NCBI RefSeq assembly: GCF_011766325.1
Contig: NZ_BLLG01000023.1
Span: forward strand, 36,110 to 100,109
Length of the DNA: 64,000 nucleotides
Source: Streptomyces pacificus
GTDB lineage: Bacteria > Actinomycetota > Actinomycetes > Streptomycetales > Streptomycetaceae
Reading direction: 5' to 3'
How positions within the stretch are numbered: the first letter of the stretch is position 1; each line of letters begins with the position of its first letter. Below the pieces are notes generated by a model. It was given only the letters and a program-made list of their open reading frames with translations. It did no database searches and was not told the origin of the DNA. The translations under genes were made by a program, and so were the position numbers. Shown piece after piece: positions 9,034-19,219 of this stretch.

Positions 9034-9443
9034 GCCAGGCTGCCGGTTCCCTGCCGCGCCGGGCTGGTCAGCTCCCTGCCGAGCCGGTCGACCAGTTTGT
9101 GCATCCGGTAGGTGACCGCCTCCATGTCCACGTTCTCCGTGGTGGACACCGCGAGGTAGGCGCCCTCTCCGGCGGCGACGAGGAACACGTAGCCGTGGGC
9201 GAACTCGATCAGCGTCTGCCGCCACGGGGTGTCGGCGCGGTCGCAGAACTCGGCCGTGCTGCGGCTGATGGACTGAACGCCCGAGAGCCCGGCCGCCAGG
9301 CGCTCCGCGTCGTCCCTGCCGATGCGCTCCGAGTGGGCCCTGAGCATGCCGTCCGCGGAGAGCAGGATCGCGTGCAGCGCCCCGGGCACCTTCAGGACCT
9401 CATCGAGCATCCAGCCCAACTCGTTGTTCGTGGGCTCGATCAT
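9030..9443 (-). CDS. cvnB: Roadblock/LC7 protein CvnB
   Basis: 137-residue roadblock/LC7-domain protein (ELGWMLDEVLKVPGALHAIL opening, ISRSTAEFC helix, GAYLAV strand), the family used as GTPase-activating or scaffold partners of MglA/CvnD-like GTPases. The ATG at 9443 overlaps the cvnA stop by 4 nt, implying translational coupling. Cytoplasmic, expected to bind CvnA and CvnD. Confidence 0.9.
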   Translation of the reverse strand: MIEPTNNELGWMLDEVLKVPGALHAILLSADGMLRAHSERIGRDDAERLAAGLSGVQSISRSTAEFCDRADTPWRQTLIEFAHGYVFLVAAGEGAYLAVSTTENVDMEAVTYRMHKLVDRLGRELTSPARQGTGSLA

Positions 9444-10795
9444 CCTCGGTTGTTCCCTTCGTCGTCATGGGAGGTGTCTCGGGCGTCTTCGCCGGCGGCG
9501 CGCCGGGCGGTGTCCCGGGGGGTGTCCTCGGCGGCGCGCCCGTTGAGGGTGCCGCGTGCGAACGCGCCGATTCTCCGCGCGGTCTCCTCGGCCGACCGGG
9601 TGCCGGCCTCGGCGGCGGCCGTCGGCGCGGGCCGTGCGGCCGCCGGACCCTGCGCGGCCCGGCGGCGGCGCCTCGGCAGTCCTCCCGCGGTCGTCGGGGC
9701 CGCGGCTCCGACGGGCGGTTCCGACGGCGGCCGGGACGCCGGCCCGGCAGCGGGGGAGCCCCCCGCGTGGGCTGCCTCGGCGGTGCCGTCCGCGGCGTCC
9801 CGGTGGGTGAGCAGCGCCCCCGGGAGGAACACGACGGCCCGGACACCCCCGTACGGAGAGTGGGTGTCCACGGAGACGCCGAACCCGTAGCGCTGGGCGA
9901 GCACCCCGACCACGGCGAACCCGAACTGCGGAGGGTCGTCCAGCCGGGTGACGTCCACCGTGTGCCGGCCGGACAGCAGCAGCGCGGCCTTCTCCAGCGC
10001 CTGCCCGTCCATGCCGACGCCCGCGTCGTCGATCACGACGCAGGCACCGTTGTGCACCGACCGGATGCCCACCTCGACCTGGGTGCTGGGCTGCGAGTGG
10101 CGCGCGGCGTTGTCCAGCAGCTCCGCGACGGCCAGGACCACGGGCTCCACCGCCCGGCTCTCGACGGCGATGTCGACCTCGCCGTGGATCCGGATCCGCC
10201 GGTAGTCGCGGATCCGGGAAGTGGACCCGCGCACCACGTCGGTCAGCGCGGAGGCCGCCCGCTGCCGCCCCGGCCAGGATCCGCAGAGCACGGCGATGGC
10301 CTGGGCGCGGCGGCCGAACTGGGCGTTCGCGTGGTCGATTTCCAGGAGATCGCGCAGGACGTCGGGGTGGTCGTGGCGGTCCTGCATCTCCGAGATGGCC
10401 ACCTGCTGCTCGCTGGCCAGGGCCTGGATGGAGCGCATGGAGGACTTCAGCGCCGCCTTCGCCGACCGGTCGGCCCGGGCCTGGGAACGCCCCACGGCCT
10501 CCGCGAACCGCTCGAGCACACCGTCCAGGCACTTCGCGAAGTCCGTTTCCGCGAGTCGCGTGTCGAGCAGCCCGACACCGGGCGCGGGCCGGTGCGCCGA
10601 TTCCTCCAGGGCGGGCAGCCGGACGGTGACCAGATGGCGCAGTTCCTCCTCGCGGCTGAGCAGGTCCCCGGCGAGTTCCCCGTTCCGCTTCCTCTGCCGC
10701 GCGCTGATCCCGCGCTGGCGCGCCAGGAGCACGGTGACGGCCAGGAGACCGACGGCCAGGCACCAGACCACCGCCTCCGGTATCTGTTCAGTCAT
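9440..10795 (-). CDS. cvnA: Sensor histidine kinase-like protein CvnA
   Basis: 451 residues. One membrane helix near residues 8-25 is followed by a coiled segment, a dimerisation-like helix with DHANAQFGRR, and a HATPase domain with an N-box (ELLDNAARHS) and a G1 box (DDAGVGM). The last 120 residues are Ala/Pro/Arg-rich and disordered. Most conservon A proteins have an extracellular sensor loop between two helices; here only one helix is obvious and no loop of size, so it resembles the short forms. The ATG at 10795 has GAGG 5-6 nt upstream. First gene of the operon. Confidence 0.85.
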   Translation of the reverse strand: MTEQIPEAVVWCLAVGLLAVTVLLARQRGISARQRKRNGELAGDLLSREEELRHLVTVRLPALEESAHRPAPGVGLLDTRLAETDFAKCLDGVLERFAEAVGRSQARADRSAKAALKSSMRSIQALASEQQVAISEMQDRHDHPDVLRDLLEIDHANAQFGRRAQAIAVLCGSWPGRQRAASALTDVVRGSTSRIRDYRRIRIHGEVDIAVESRAVEPVVLAVAELLDNAARHSQPSTQVEVGIRSVHNGACVVIDDAGVGMDGQALEKAALLLSGRHTVDVTRLDDPPQFGFAVVGVLAQRYGFGVSVDTHSPYGGVRAVVFLPGALLTHRDAADGTAEAAHAGGSPAAGPASRPPSEPPVGAAAPTTAGGLPRRRRRAAQGPAAARPAPTAAAEAGTRSAEETARRIGAFARGTLNGRAAEDTPRDTARRAAGEDARDTSHDDEGNNRG

Positions 10796-11062
10796 GAAGT
10801 CCTCAAGACGGCTCGAGCCTGCGGGAGCCGCCGACGTTAGCCCCGGCCGGACCTGCCCACTACCTCTCACGCGCAGAGGTCTTGCCGCCGGGCGCAGAGG
10901 TTTCCGGGAGGAATCGGCCGGTCGGCACGCTCCACGTGTGCGCGCGGTCACGACGGGTAGGCGGTCCTGCTTGTCTGCACTACGATGCCCGCGCGGAGGC
11001 TGCCGGGAAGCGCGGAGCGGCCTTCGCCACGGACAGGGACGCGTGAAGGCGGAGGGGCGCTC

Positions 11063-12025
11063 TTGCGTGCGGGAACGTACAGCGTGGCCACACACTCGAC
11101 GGCGCATGTCGAGCCGCGGGAGCGGGCCGACTTCTGGAGCGAGCAGGTCGACTCGCGCCACACCCGGCTGGACTTCAGGTACGCCCGCCGGGACGGTTTC
11201 CGCGGTGAACTGACCAGCCAGCGCAGTGCGGACTACGAGCTCATCGGCTGGCGCAGCGACCGGATCGAGTACGTCCGGACGCCCGGGCTGGTGCGCCAGG
11301 ATCCCGCACCGGACTACCGCTTCCTGTTCCCGCTCGAGGGGGAGATGACGCTGCGCCACAGCGGCCAGGAGGCGCGGCTCGCCCCGGGGTTCGGCAGGCT
11401 GATGACGCTGGACGCCCCGTTCGAGCTGCTCCACGACTCGATGCTGAGCGGCGTCATCCTGTCGATACCGGCCCGCGGGATCGACGGACCGCTCAACCGC
11501 AAGGCCCCGCTGGACGCCGAACTGGACCTGACCACGGGGCTGGGACGGGTTCTGCACGGCATGCTGCTCAGCCTGCACGCCGAGCGCACGCGCCTGGACG
11601 CCGCGCAGTTCGACGCGGTCGCCGACCGCGCCGTCGAGCTGCTGTGCATGGTCGCCGCCGGTGACGACCGCCCGGACGCGCCGGACCATCTGGCGCAGGT
11701 CGAGGCCGCCATCCGCCGCTATGCGCGCGAGCACGCGGCCGAGCCGGATCTCAGCGGTGCGTCGATGGCGCACGCGCTCGGCTGGTCGCTCCGCCAGGTC
11801 CAGCTCGCCCTCCAGAGGGCCGGCACCACACCGCGCGAGCTGATCAGGGAGGAGCGGCTGCGTGTGGTCCGCGACCGCCTCCAGCGCCCCGAGTACACGC
11901 ATATGACGATCAGTGAACTGGCCTGCGCCCTCGGGTTCTCCTCGGCGAGCGCCCTCAGCACGGCCTTCCGCCGGCGCTTCGGGACCAGTCCCCGGGAGCT
12001 GCGCCGCAGGTACCGGCAGGTCTGA
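11063..12025 (+). CDS. AraC-family transcriptional regulator
   Basis: An N-terminal cupin-like AraC ligand-binding domain (RADFWSEQV, then FLFPLEGEMTLRHSGQEARL) is followed by a C-terminal AraC/XylS double helix-turn-helix (SMAHALGWSLRQVQLALQ and ISELACALGFSSASALSTAFRRRFG). The TTG at 11063 is chosen because GGAGGGG lies 5 nt before it; GTG at 11084 and ATG at 10985 are alternatives. It is divergent from cvnA and followed at a distance by the dehalogenase, either of which it might control; no operator was identified. Confidence 0.82.
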   Translation: MRAGTYSVATHSTAHVEPRERADFWSEQVDSRHTRLDFRYARRDGFRGELTSQRSADYELIGWRSDRIEYVRTPGLVRQDPAPDYRFLFPLEGEMTLRHSGQEARLAPGFGRLMTLDAPFELLHDSMLSGVILSIPARGIDGPLNRKAPLDAELDLTTGLGRVLHGMLLSLHAERTRLDAAQFDAVADRAVELLCMVAAGDDRPDAPDHLAQVEAAIRRYAREHAAEPDLSGASMAHALGWSLRQVQLALQRAGTTPRELIREERLRVVRDRLQRPEYTHMTISELACALGFSSASALSTAFRRRFGTSPRELRRRYRQV

Positions 12026-12350
12026 CGCGGACGCATGGGCCGATACCGGATGGCTCTGCCCGGCCCGGAGCCGCCCCGGGAGCCCTCCGGCGTACACGAC
12101 AGCGCGGGTACCGGGACCACAAGGTAGAACGGGTTCCACATCTGTGGAAGGGTGGGGGCCGCGACACCTGCCGGAGTGACCGCCGCGGCGGTCCGCGGCC
12201 CGCGTCGGACCGCCGTCCCCGACGAGCGGGGGCCGGATCCTTCCTCCAGCGGGGGACGGGGCGACGACGGGCCGGTCTCCGCGCAGGAGTCGGCTGGCAA
12301 CCGTGTGGCGCACAGCCGCGGTATTCGCTTCTGAGGAGACGGACGGTCCC
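12026..12350. other. Intergenic region between AraC regulator and dehalogenase
   Basis: 325 bases on the same strand, locally GC-rich with short inverted repeats. AGGAG at about 12333 is 12 nt before the dehalogenase start, rather far. No gene or clear operator seen. Confidence 0.35.
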
Positions 12351-13334
<984 letters not shown>

Positions 13335-13472
13335 GTCCGCGCGGTGGGTTGCCGCCGGCCGGTCTTCGGGCCGTCGGCGGCCCGGTGCGCTGACGGCTGT
13401 GGACGCGGTGGGCCGCCGCATACGGACGGCCCCTGCCGCCTCGGAGGGCTCGACCCGGCGACGGGCGTACCG

Positions 13473-13513
13473 CCGGCGCCGGCAGCGGCGGTGTCCGCCG
13501 CCGCCGGCGCCGG
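13473..13513. terminator. Strong hairpin between dehalogenase and nuoN
   Basis: 19-bp inverted repeat with one mismatch (13473-13491 against 13495-13513) and a 3-nt loop, in the 217-base gap between convergent genes. Very stable; likely stops transcription from both sides. Confidence 0.55.
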
Positions 13514-13551
13514 GCGCGGTGCCCCGGTGCCGCGCTCCGGACGCGCGGGGG

Positions 13552-14970
13552 TCAGCCGGCGAGGGCTCCGGTCATGAGGCCGAGCACCGGGCCCCCGGCA
13601 ACCCCCAGGACCACCGAGGCGGCGGCGGTCACGCAGGCCAGCACGGCCGGCGGCCGCAGCGCCCGGTGGGGCGGGGACGCCTCCCCGCCGGAGACGGCGG
13701 GCCGGATCCAGCGCAGGTAGTAGAAGAGGGACGCCACCGTGTTCACGGCGGCTACCACGGCCAGCCAGGCCAGTCCGCCGTCGACGGCCGCCGTGAACAC
13801 CTCGAGCTTGCCGAGGAACACGGCCGTGGGCGGAGTGCCGAGGAGACCGAGCAGGCAGACGATCAGACTGAGCGCCAGCGCCGGGTGCCGCCGCAGGAGG
13901 CCGCGGTAGTCCTCCAGGTTCCGCGCCCGGGGGAGCGAGCACACCACGGCGAAGGCCCCCAGATTGGTCAGGGCGTAGGCGGCCAGGTAGTAGAGCAGCG
14001 CGGGCTGGGCCCGCGCACTCGCGCCCGCCACCGCGACGGGCATGAGCAGATAGCCGACCTGACTGACGGCGGAGTACGCCAGCAGCCGTTTGACGTCGGT
14101 CTGGAAGAAGGCGCCGAAGTTCCCCAGCGTCATGGACAGGGCGGCCAGTACGGCCACGACCTCCGGCCAGGGCACGTCGGTGCCGGCGAGGGGCGCGGCG
14201 AGCAGCCGGTAGAGGGCGGCCAGCGCTCCGACCTTGGGCAGGGTCGTGAGCAGCGCGGCGGCGGGCGGCGAGCTGCCCTGGACGGCGTCGGGCACCCAGA
14301 AGTGGCCGGGCACCGCTCCGGCTTTGAAGAGGAGCCCGGCGAACACGCCGACCAGTCCGGTGCCGACGAGGGCGGCCGGCGCCTCGGGCAGGGCGTCGCC
14401 GAGCCGGGAGTACCCGGTGCCCCCGCCCGCCGCGAACACCACGGTGATGCCGGTGAGGAGGAGGACGCCGAGCAGCGCTCCGACCACGAAGTACTTCAGC
14501 GCCGCCTCGGTACCGGGCCCGTCCTTGAGGAAGCCGGCCAGTGCGTAGGAGGGGACGCTCGCCAGGAGGTACGCGGCGGCGACGAGGAGGAGGTCCTGGG
14601 AGCCGGCGAGCATCAGCGCACCCAGGGCCGAGAGCTGGACGAGCACGTGGAACTCGCTCTCGCGGGCCTGCCCGCGCAGGAGGGTGGTGCTCAGCGCCAG
14701 GACGACGAGCGTTCCGCCGAGGACGACGATCCGCACGGTCGAGGTCACGGGATCGACGGCGAAGGCCCCGTCGAAGGCCGTGACGCCGGCGCCCGCGGCG
14801 CCCGCCGCGGCCGCCGCGACGCCGGCCGTGCAGGCGGTGGCGCCCAGGGCGGCGACAAGCCACTGGCGGTGGCGGGGGAGCCAGGCGCCGAGAAGCAGCC
14901 CGAGCACGGCGGAGCCGCCGAGGAGCACCTCGGGCAGCAGGAAGAGCGGGTTCTCGTTCATCGCGGTCAT
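13552..14970 (-). CDS. nuoN: NADH-quinone oxidoreductase-like subunit N
   Basis: 472 residues, about 13 membrane helices, antiporter-like family. The central lysine region (FKAGAVPGHFWVPDAVQGSSPPA) is intact. At the helix-5 position where NuoN normally has a Glu (consensus GIELxSLPLY), this protein reads YLLASVPSY, so the charged residue seems lost. Last gene of the operon; its ATG overlaps the nuoM stop by 4 nt. Expected role: proton-translocating module at the distal membrane arm, though the substitution suggests altered function. Confidence 0.9.
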   Translation of the reverse strand: MTAMNENPLFLLPEVLLGGSAVLGLLLGAWLPRHRQWLVAALGATACTAGVAAAAAGAAGAGVTAFDGAFAVDPVTSTVRIVVLGGTLVVLALSTTLLRGQARESEFHVLVQLSALGALMLAGSQDLLLVAAAYLLASVPSYALAGFLKDGPGTEAALKYFVVGALLGVLLLTGITVVFAAGGGTGYSRLGDALPEAPAALVGTGLVGVFAGLLFKAGAVPGHFWVPDAVQGSSPPAAALLTTLPKVGALAALYRLLAAPLAGTDVPWPEVVAVLAALSMTLGNFGAFFQTDVKRLLAYSAVSQVGYLLMPVAVAGASARAQPALLYYLAAYALTNLGAFAVVCSLPRARNLEDYRGLLRRHPALALSLIVCLLGLLGTPPTAVFLGKLEVFTAAVDGGLAWLAVVAAVNTVASLFYYLRWIRPAVSGGEASPPHRALRPPAVLACVTAAASVVLGVAGGPVLGLMTGALAG

Positions 14971-16481
14971 CGGGCCAGCAGCTCCAGCACACCGCGTGAG
15001 GCCGGCTCGATGACGTCCAGCACGAAGCGCGGCACGAGGCCGAGGACGACGGCGAGGGCGAGCAGCGGCACGATGGCCGCTCCCTCGTGGGCGCGGACGT
15101 CGGCGAAGGCCCGGGAGGCACCCGCGGTGTCCGGAAGCCGCAGTGGTCCGAGGAACATCCGCTGCAGCGCCCGCACCAGCAGGGCGGCGGTGAGCAGGAT
15201 GCCGGCGACGGCCAGTGCGGTCGCCACCGGGCGCGGCCCCAGGCTGCCCGCCAGGATCTGGAACTCGGCGATGAAGCCGGAGAAGCCGGGGAGTCCGAGT
15301 GAGCCGAAGACGGCCACTGCGGTGAGTGCCGCGAACAGCGGTGCCCGGGCCGCGATGCCGGAGTAGGCGGCCATGTCGTAGGTGCGGCCGCGCTCGTAGA
15401 GCACACCGGCGAGCAGGAACAGCGCCCCGGTGAGCAGCCCGTGGCTGACCATCTGGAAGGTCGCCCCGGTCACCGCGAGACGGCGGGCGTCCGCCGTGTC
15501 CGTCCCGGCTGCCGCGGCGGCGCCGACGGCGAGGACGATGTAGCCCATGTGGTTGACGCTGGTGTAGGCGATCATCCGTTTGAACTCGGTCTGGGCCAGC
15601 GCGACCAGCGCCCCGTAGAGCACGGATACCACCCCGACGAGGACGAAGGCGAGGGCGTACTCGCGCCAGGCCTGGGGCAGTACCGGCATGGCGATCCGCA
15701 GGAACCCGTAGGTCCCCATCTTCAGCAGCACACCGGCGAGGATGGCCGACCCCGCCGCGGGTGCCTCGGTGTGCGCGGGCGGCAGCCAGGTGTGGAAGGG
15801 CACGGTGGGCGTCTTCACGGCCAGTCCCACGCCCAGGGCCAGCAGCACCAGGGCTCCGTAGGCGGAACGTCCGGCGAGCGGGTTCTCGCGGGTGAGCGCC
15901 ACCATGTCGAAGGTGTGCGGGTCGGCGGCGAGGTAGAGCCCGATGAACCCGAGGAGCAGGGCGAGCGACCCGGCGAAGGTGTAGAGGAAGAACTTCAGCG
16001 CCGCCTGTGCGGCGCCCCGATGGCCCCAGCCGGCGATGATGAAGTACATCGCCACGATCGACAGGTCGAAGAAGACGAAGAAGAGGATCAGGTCAAGGGC
16101 TGCGAAGAGTCCGAGGCACGTCGTCTCCAGGAGGAGGAACAGCGCCGCGAAGTCGCGCACCCGACGCGTCTCGCGCGACGCGTAGCAGGCGCACGCGAGG
16201 AACAGCACCCCGGTCATCGCCAGCAGCGGCAGCGACAGCCCGTCGACGCCGACGTGGTAGCCGATACCGGCGCTGGGGATCCACCGCGCGTACGTCTCGT
16301 ACTGGATGCCCTCCCCGGCGCGGTAGCCCGCCCACACGGCCAGCGTCAGCGCGAGAACGACCGCGGAGACCGCCGCCCACACGCCGAGGTGCACGGCGCG
16401 GGGTGTGCGGCGCGGCAGGCACAGCAGCAGGGCGGCCGCGGCGGCGGGCAGCAGGACGATGGCCGTGAGCACGGCGGTCAC
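14967..16481 (-). CDS. nuoM: NADH-quinone oxidoreductase-like subunit M
   Basis: 504 residues, about 14 membrane helices, antiporter-like. The lysine of helix 7 lies in AVKTPTVPFHTWLPPAHTEAP, and LAQTEFKRMIAYTSVNHMGY is conserved. The usual helix-5 Glu is replaced by Asp (FVFFDLSIVAMYFII). The GTG at 16481 overlaps the nuoL stop by 4 nt; the very long upstream frame is nuoL read in the wrong frame. Confidence 0.92.
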   Translation of the reverse strand: MTAVLTAIVLLPAAAAALLLCLPRRTPRAVHLGVWAAVSAVVLALTLAVWAGYRAGEGIQYETYARWIPSAGIGYHVGVDGLSLPLLAMTGVLFLACACYASRETRRVRDFAALFLLLETTCLGLFAALDLILFFVFFDLSIVAMYFIIAGWGHRGAAQAALKFFLYTFAGSLALLLGFIGLYLAADPHTFDMVALTRENPLAGRSAYGALVLLALGVGLAVKTPTVPFHTWLPPAHTEAPAAGSAILAGVLLKMGTYGFLRIAMPVLPQAWREYALAFVLVGVVSVLYGALVALAQTEFKRMIAYTSVNHMGYIVLAVGAAAAAGTDTADARRLAVTGATFQMVSHGLLTGALFLLAGVLYERGRTYDMAAYSGIAARAPLFAALTAVAVFGSLGLPGFSGFIAEFQILAGSLGPRPVATALAVAGILLTAALLVRALQRMFLGPLRLPDTAGASRAFADVRAHEGAAIVPLLALAVVLGLVPRFVLDVIEPASRGVLELLAR

Positions 16482-18349
16482 CTCACGAGGACGAGGACGA
16501 GGACGAGGACGGCGGCGAGAACGGTGAAGGCGGCGACGGCCTGGGCGAGGTACTGGTGCAGCTGCCCGGTCTGCGGGCGGCGCGCGAGCCGCCCGAGGGC
16601 CCGGCCCGCCGCGGCCGTGCCCCGCGCCGGCCCGTCCACCGCCGGCTCCACCCCGCGGTCGGCCAGGCCGGCGAGCCGGAGTGCGCCGCGAGCCAGCCCG
16701 TCGACGCCGCGGTCCAGGACCCGGTCGTCGAAGGCGGCGAGTCCTTCGGCCAGGCGCTGGACGGGGCGCACCAGGACGGCCCGGGACGCGGCCTCCAGCC
16801 CGAACCAGCCGGCGGCCCACCGGGCGAACCGCCGTGGCACCGGGCCGGGGCGCTCGGCCCATGCCCAGACCGCTGCGGCGACGGACAGCGCCAGCAGGCC
16901 GCTGACGGCGAACTCCCACAGAAAGGGCTGCGGTTCGCCGATCGCGCCGAGTGTCCGCGCGACGGCCGCCCGCACCGGGGGCAGGACCAGGGCGGTCAGT
17001 GCCACCGCGGCTGCGGACAGCGCGGCGAACGGCACGCCCTCGGCTGCGGACACGCGTTTCGGGCCGGGCGCGCCGGGGGCGGGCCGCGGCGCGGCAGGGG
17101 GCTGCCAGACGTACCACAGCGCCCTGGTGCCGTACACGGCGGACACCGCCGCGGCCGCGAGTCCGGCCGCGTACAGCGCGGGGGAGTACGCGAGCGCCCC
17201 GGCCAGCAGGACGTCCTTGGCGGCCCACAGCGACAGCGGTGGCACACCGGCGAGGCTCAGCGCGGCGACGCTGAACGCCACCCCGGCCACCGGCGCCGCG
17301 CGGGCGGCTCCGCGCAGCCGCGGCAGCTCCTTGGTGCCGAGCAGGGTGAGCCAGCAGCCGGCGACGAGGAAGGCCAGGCTCTTCGCCGCGGCGTGGGCGA
17401 TGAGCTGGAGGGTGCCGCCGACGGCCGAACCGGCACCGGCCGCGAGCACCATGAACCCGATCTGGGCGCAGCTGGAGGCGGCGAGCAGCTGCTTGAGGTC
17501 GCGCTGCGCCACGGCGACGAGTCCGAGCGCGAACGCGGTGGCCGCACCGATCCAGGCGGTGGCGCCGCTGCCCCAGCCCGAGGCGGCCAGCAGCGGTCCC
17601 GTTCTGATCAAGAGGTACGCCCCGGCGACGACCATCGTCGCGGAGTGCAGCAGAGCCGACACCGGGCTGGGCCCCTGCATCGCTCTCGACAGCCAGAAAC
17701 TGAACGGCAGCTGGGCCGACTTGCCCAGCGCGGCGGCGATCACCCCCGCCGCGACCAGGTGCAGCCAGGGCCGGTCGACCTGGTCCAGGTCGGCCAGGGC
17801 CAGGCTGCTGCCCCCGGCCAGCGCGGCGCCGGCGGCGAGATAGAGTCCGAGGTCCGCGGCCCGGGTGGTGAGGAATGCGACTCCGGCGGCCTCGCCCCGC
17901 ACCGGGTCGTGCCACCAGTAGCCGATCAGCGCCCACGAGGTGGCGCCCATCACCTCCCAGCCCATCAGCAGGGCGGGCAGGGTCGTCGCGGTGACGGTGA
18001 CCAGCATCGCCCCGACGAACAGCAGCATCATGCCGAAGAACCTCGCCCGCGCCTGGTCCGGCCCGATGTCCGCGGTGCCGAAGAGGAGGACGAGCGCGGC
18101 GACGGCGGTGACGGTCACCACCATCAGGCCCGACAGGCCGTCCACCGCGAGACCGAACGCCGCTCCCCGCAGCAGCGGGGCGCCGGCCCGCGGCTGGGCG
18201 AAGGCCGCGGCCACGGCGAGGACGACCGAGGCGGCGGCGACGGAGACGGCGGTCGCGGGGGCGACGCGGTCGGCCCGCCGCCCCGCGAGGCACAGCAGCA
18301 CACCGCTCGCCGGCGGCAGGGCGACCAGCGCCCACAGCGACGCGCTCAT
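16478..18349 (-). CDS. nuoL: NADH-quinone oxidoreductase-like subunit L
   Basis: 623 residues, normal NuoL length. The helix-5 Glu is kept (LLMGWEVMGATSWALIGYWW), as are the lysine helix (ALGKSAQLPFSFWL), the following ALLHSATMVVAGAYLLIR, and a long C-terminal region that in complex I forms the lateral helix. The end is very Val/Leu-rich (repeated GAGGACGAG on the plus strand). It overlaps nuoK by 4 nt at its start. Confidence 0.92.
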   Translation of the reverse strand: MSASLWALVALPPASGVLLCLAGRRADRVAPATAVSVAAASVVLAVAAAFAQPRAGAPLLRGAAFGLAVDGLSGLMVVTVTAVAALVLLFGTADIGPDQARARFFGMMLLFVGAMLVTVTATTLPALLMGWEVMGATSWALIGYWWHDPVRGEAAGVAFLTTRAADLGLYLAAGAALAGGSSLALADLDQVDRPWLHLVAAGVIAAALGKSAQLPFSFWLSRAMQGPSPVSALLHSATMVVAGAYLLIRTGPLLAASGWGSGATAWIGAATAFALGLVAVAQRDLKQLLAASSCAQIGFMVLAAGAGSAVGGTLQLIAHAAAKSLAFLVAGCWLTLLGTKELPRLRGAARAAPVAGVAFSVAALSLAGVPPLSLWAAKDVLLAGALAYSPALYAAGLAAAAVSAVYGTRALWYVWQPPAAPRPAPGAPGPKRVSAAEGVPFAALSAAAVALTALVLPPVRAAVARTLGAIGEPQPFLWEFAVSGLLALSVAAAVWAWAERPGPVPRRFARWAAGWFGLEAASRAVLVRPVQRLAEGLAAFDDRVLDRGVDGLARGALRLAGLADRGVEPAVDGPARGTAAAGRALGRLARRPQTGQLHQYLAQAVAAFTVLAAVLVLVLVLVR

Positions 18350-18651
18350 GCACTCAAGTCCCCGGCCTGGTCCGTCATATCGACCTCCCGGGCCCGGAAC
18401 AGGGCGGTGACCACTGCGAATCCGATCGCCATCTCCACCGCCATCACGGTGATGGCGACGACGACCAGCACCTGCCCGTCGGCGGAGGCGGGGGCGAGGT
18501 GGTGCCAGACGGCCGCGGCGGCCAGGATGACGCCGCCGAGCATGAGCTCCAGACCCATCATCAGCATCACCACGGACTGCTGGGTCAGCGCACCGAACAG
18601 CCCCACGCCGAACAGCGCCGCGGCGACCAGCAGGAACAGTTCCAGGTTCAC
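18346..18651 (-). CDS. nuoK: NADH-quinone oxidoreductase-like subunit K
   Basis: 101 residues, three membrane helices, with the two buried glutamates of NuoK visible (MMGLELMLGG and MAVEMAIGF). The GTG at 18651 overlaps the nuoJ stop by 4 nt (GTGA). Part of the E-channel region of the membrane arm with NuoA, NuoH and NuoJ. Confidence 0.92.
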   Translation of the reverse strand: MNLELFLLVAAALFGVGLFGALTQQSVVMLMMGLELMLGGVILAAAAVWHHLAPASADGQVLVVVAITVMAVEMAIGFAVVTALFRAREVDMTDQAGDLSA

Positions 18652-19211
18652 CGGCCCACTCCTCCCGGTACCGGGTCGTCGGCGCGGCGTGCCCGCAGAT
18701 CGTCCCCCAGCCGGTCGTAGCGGCCCCGATGGGTGGCCAGCAGCACCGTGGCCACGATGGTCGAGAACAGGGCGAAGCCCAGGGTCATCATCGTCAGCAT
18801 CTGCGGACCCATCAGGGACTCGCCCAGTGCTCTGGTCGGGTCCTCCTCCGCCGTCCCCGCCCGCGGCGGCCACGGCGCCAGGACGATGCCCAGGGCCATC
18901 AGCAGGAAGACACCCGTGCAGAGGGCCGCCGCGCCCTTCTTGTTGTGCAGCATGGACATCGGCACGAGCCCCGCCGGGTTCATCATGTACATCACCATGA
19001 ACACGCCCATGATGGCCATCTCGATGGTCATCATCAGCACGATGACCACGCCGAGATAGTCGAGTCCGAGCAGGATGAGCAGACCGCCGACGCAGAGCAG
19101 CGACAGCAGCAGCGCATACGTGGCCCGCGCCATGGAGTCGAAGCGGAACACCATGATCCCGCTGCCCACCGCGAGGGCCGAGAGGACCCAGAAGACCGTG
19201 TCGTCCAGCAT
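18648..19211 (-). CDS. nuoJ: NADH-quinone oxidoreductase-like subunit J
   Basis: 187 residues with about five membrane helices (FWVLSALAVGSGIMVF, ALLLSLLCVGGLLILLGLDYLGVVIVLMMTIEMAIMG). The central GLDYLGVV segment corresponds to the conserved NuoJ helix 3. A cytoplasmic linker (APWPPRAGTAEEDPTRALGE) precedes the last helix. ATG at 19211, 8 nt after the nuoH stop. Confidence 0.9.
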   Translation of the reverse strand: MLDDTVFWVLSALAVGSGIMVFRFDSMARATYALLLSLLCVGGLLILLGLDYLGVVIVLMMTIEMAIMGVFMVMYMMNPAGLVPMSMLHNKKGAAALCTGVFLLMALGIVLAPWPPRAGTAEEDPTRALGESLMGPQMLTMMTLGFALFSTIVATVLLATHRGRYDRLGDDLRARRADDPVPGGVGR

Positions 19212-19219
19212 GCCGCTCC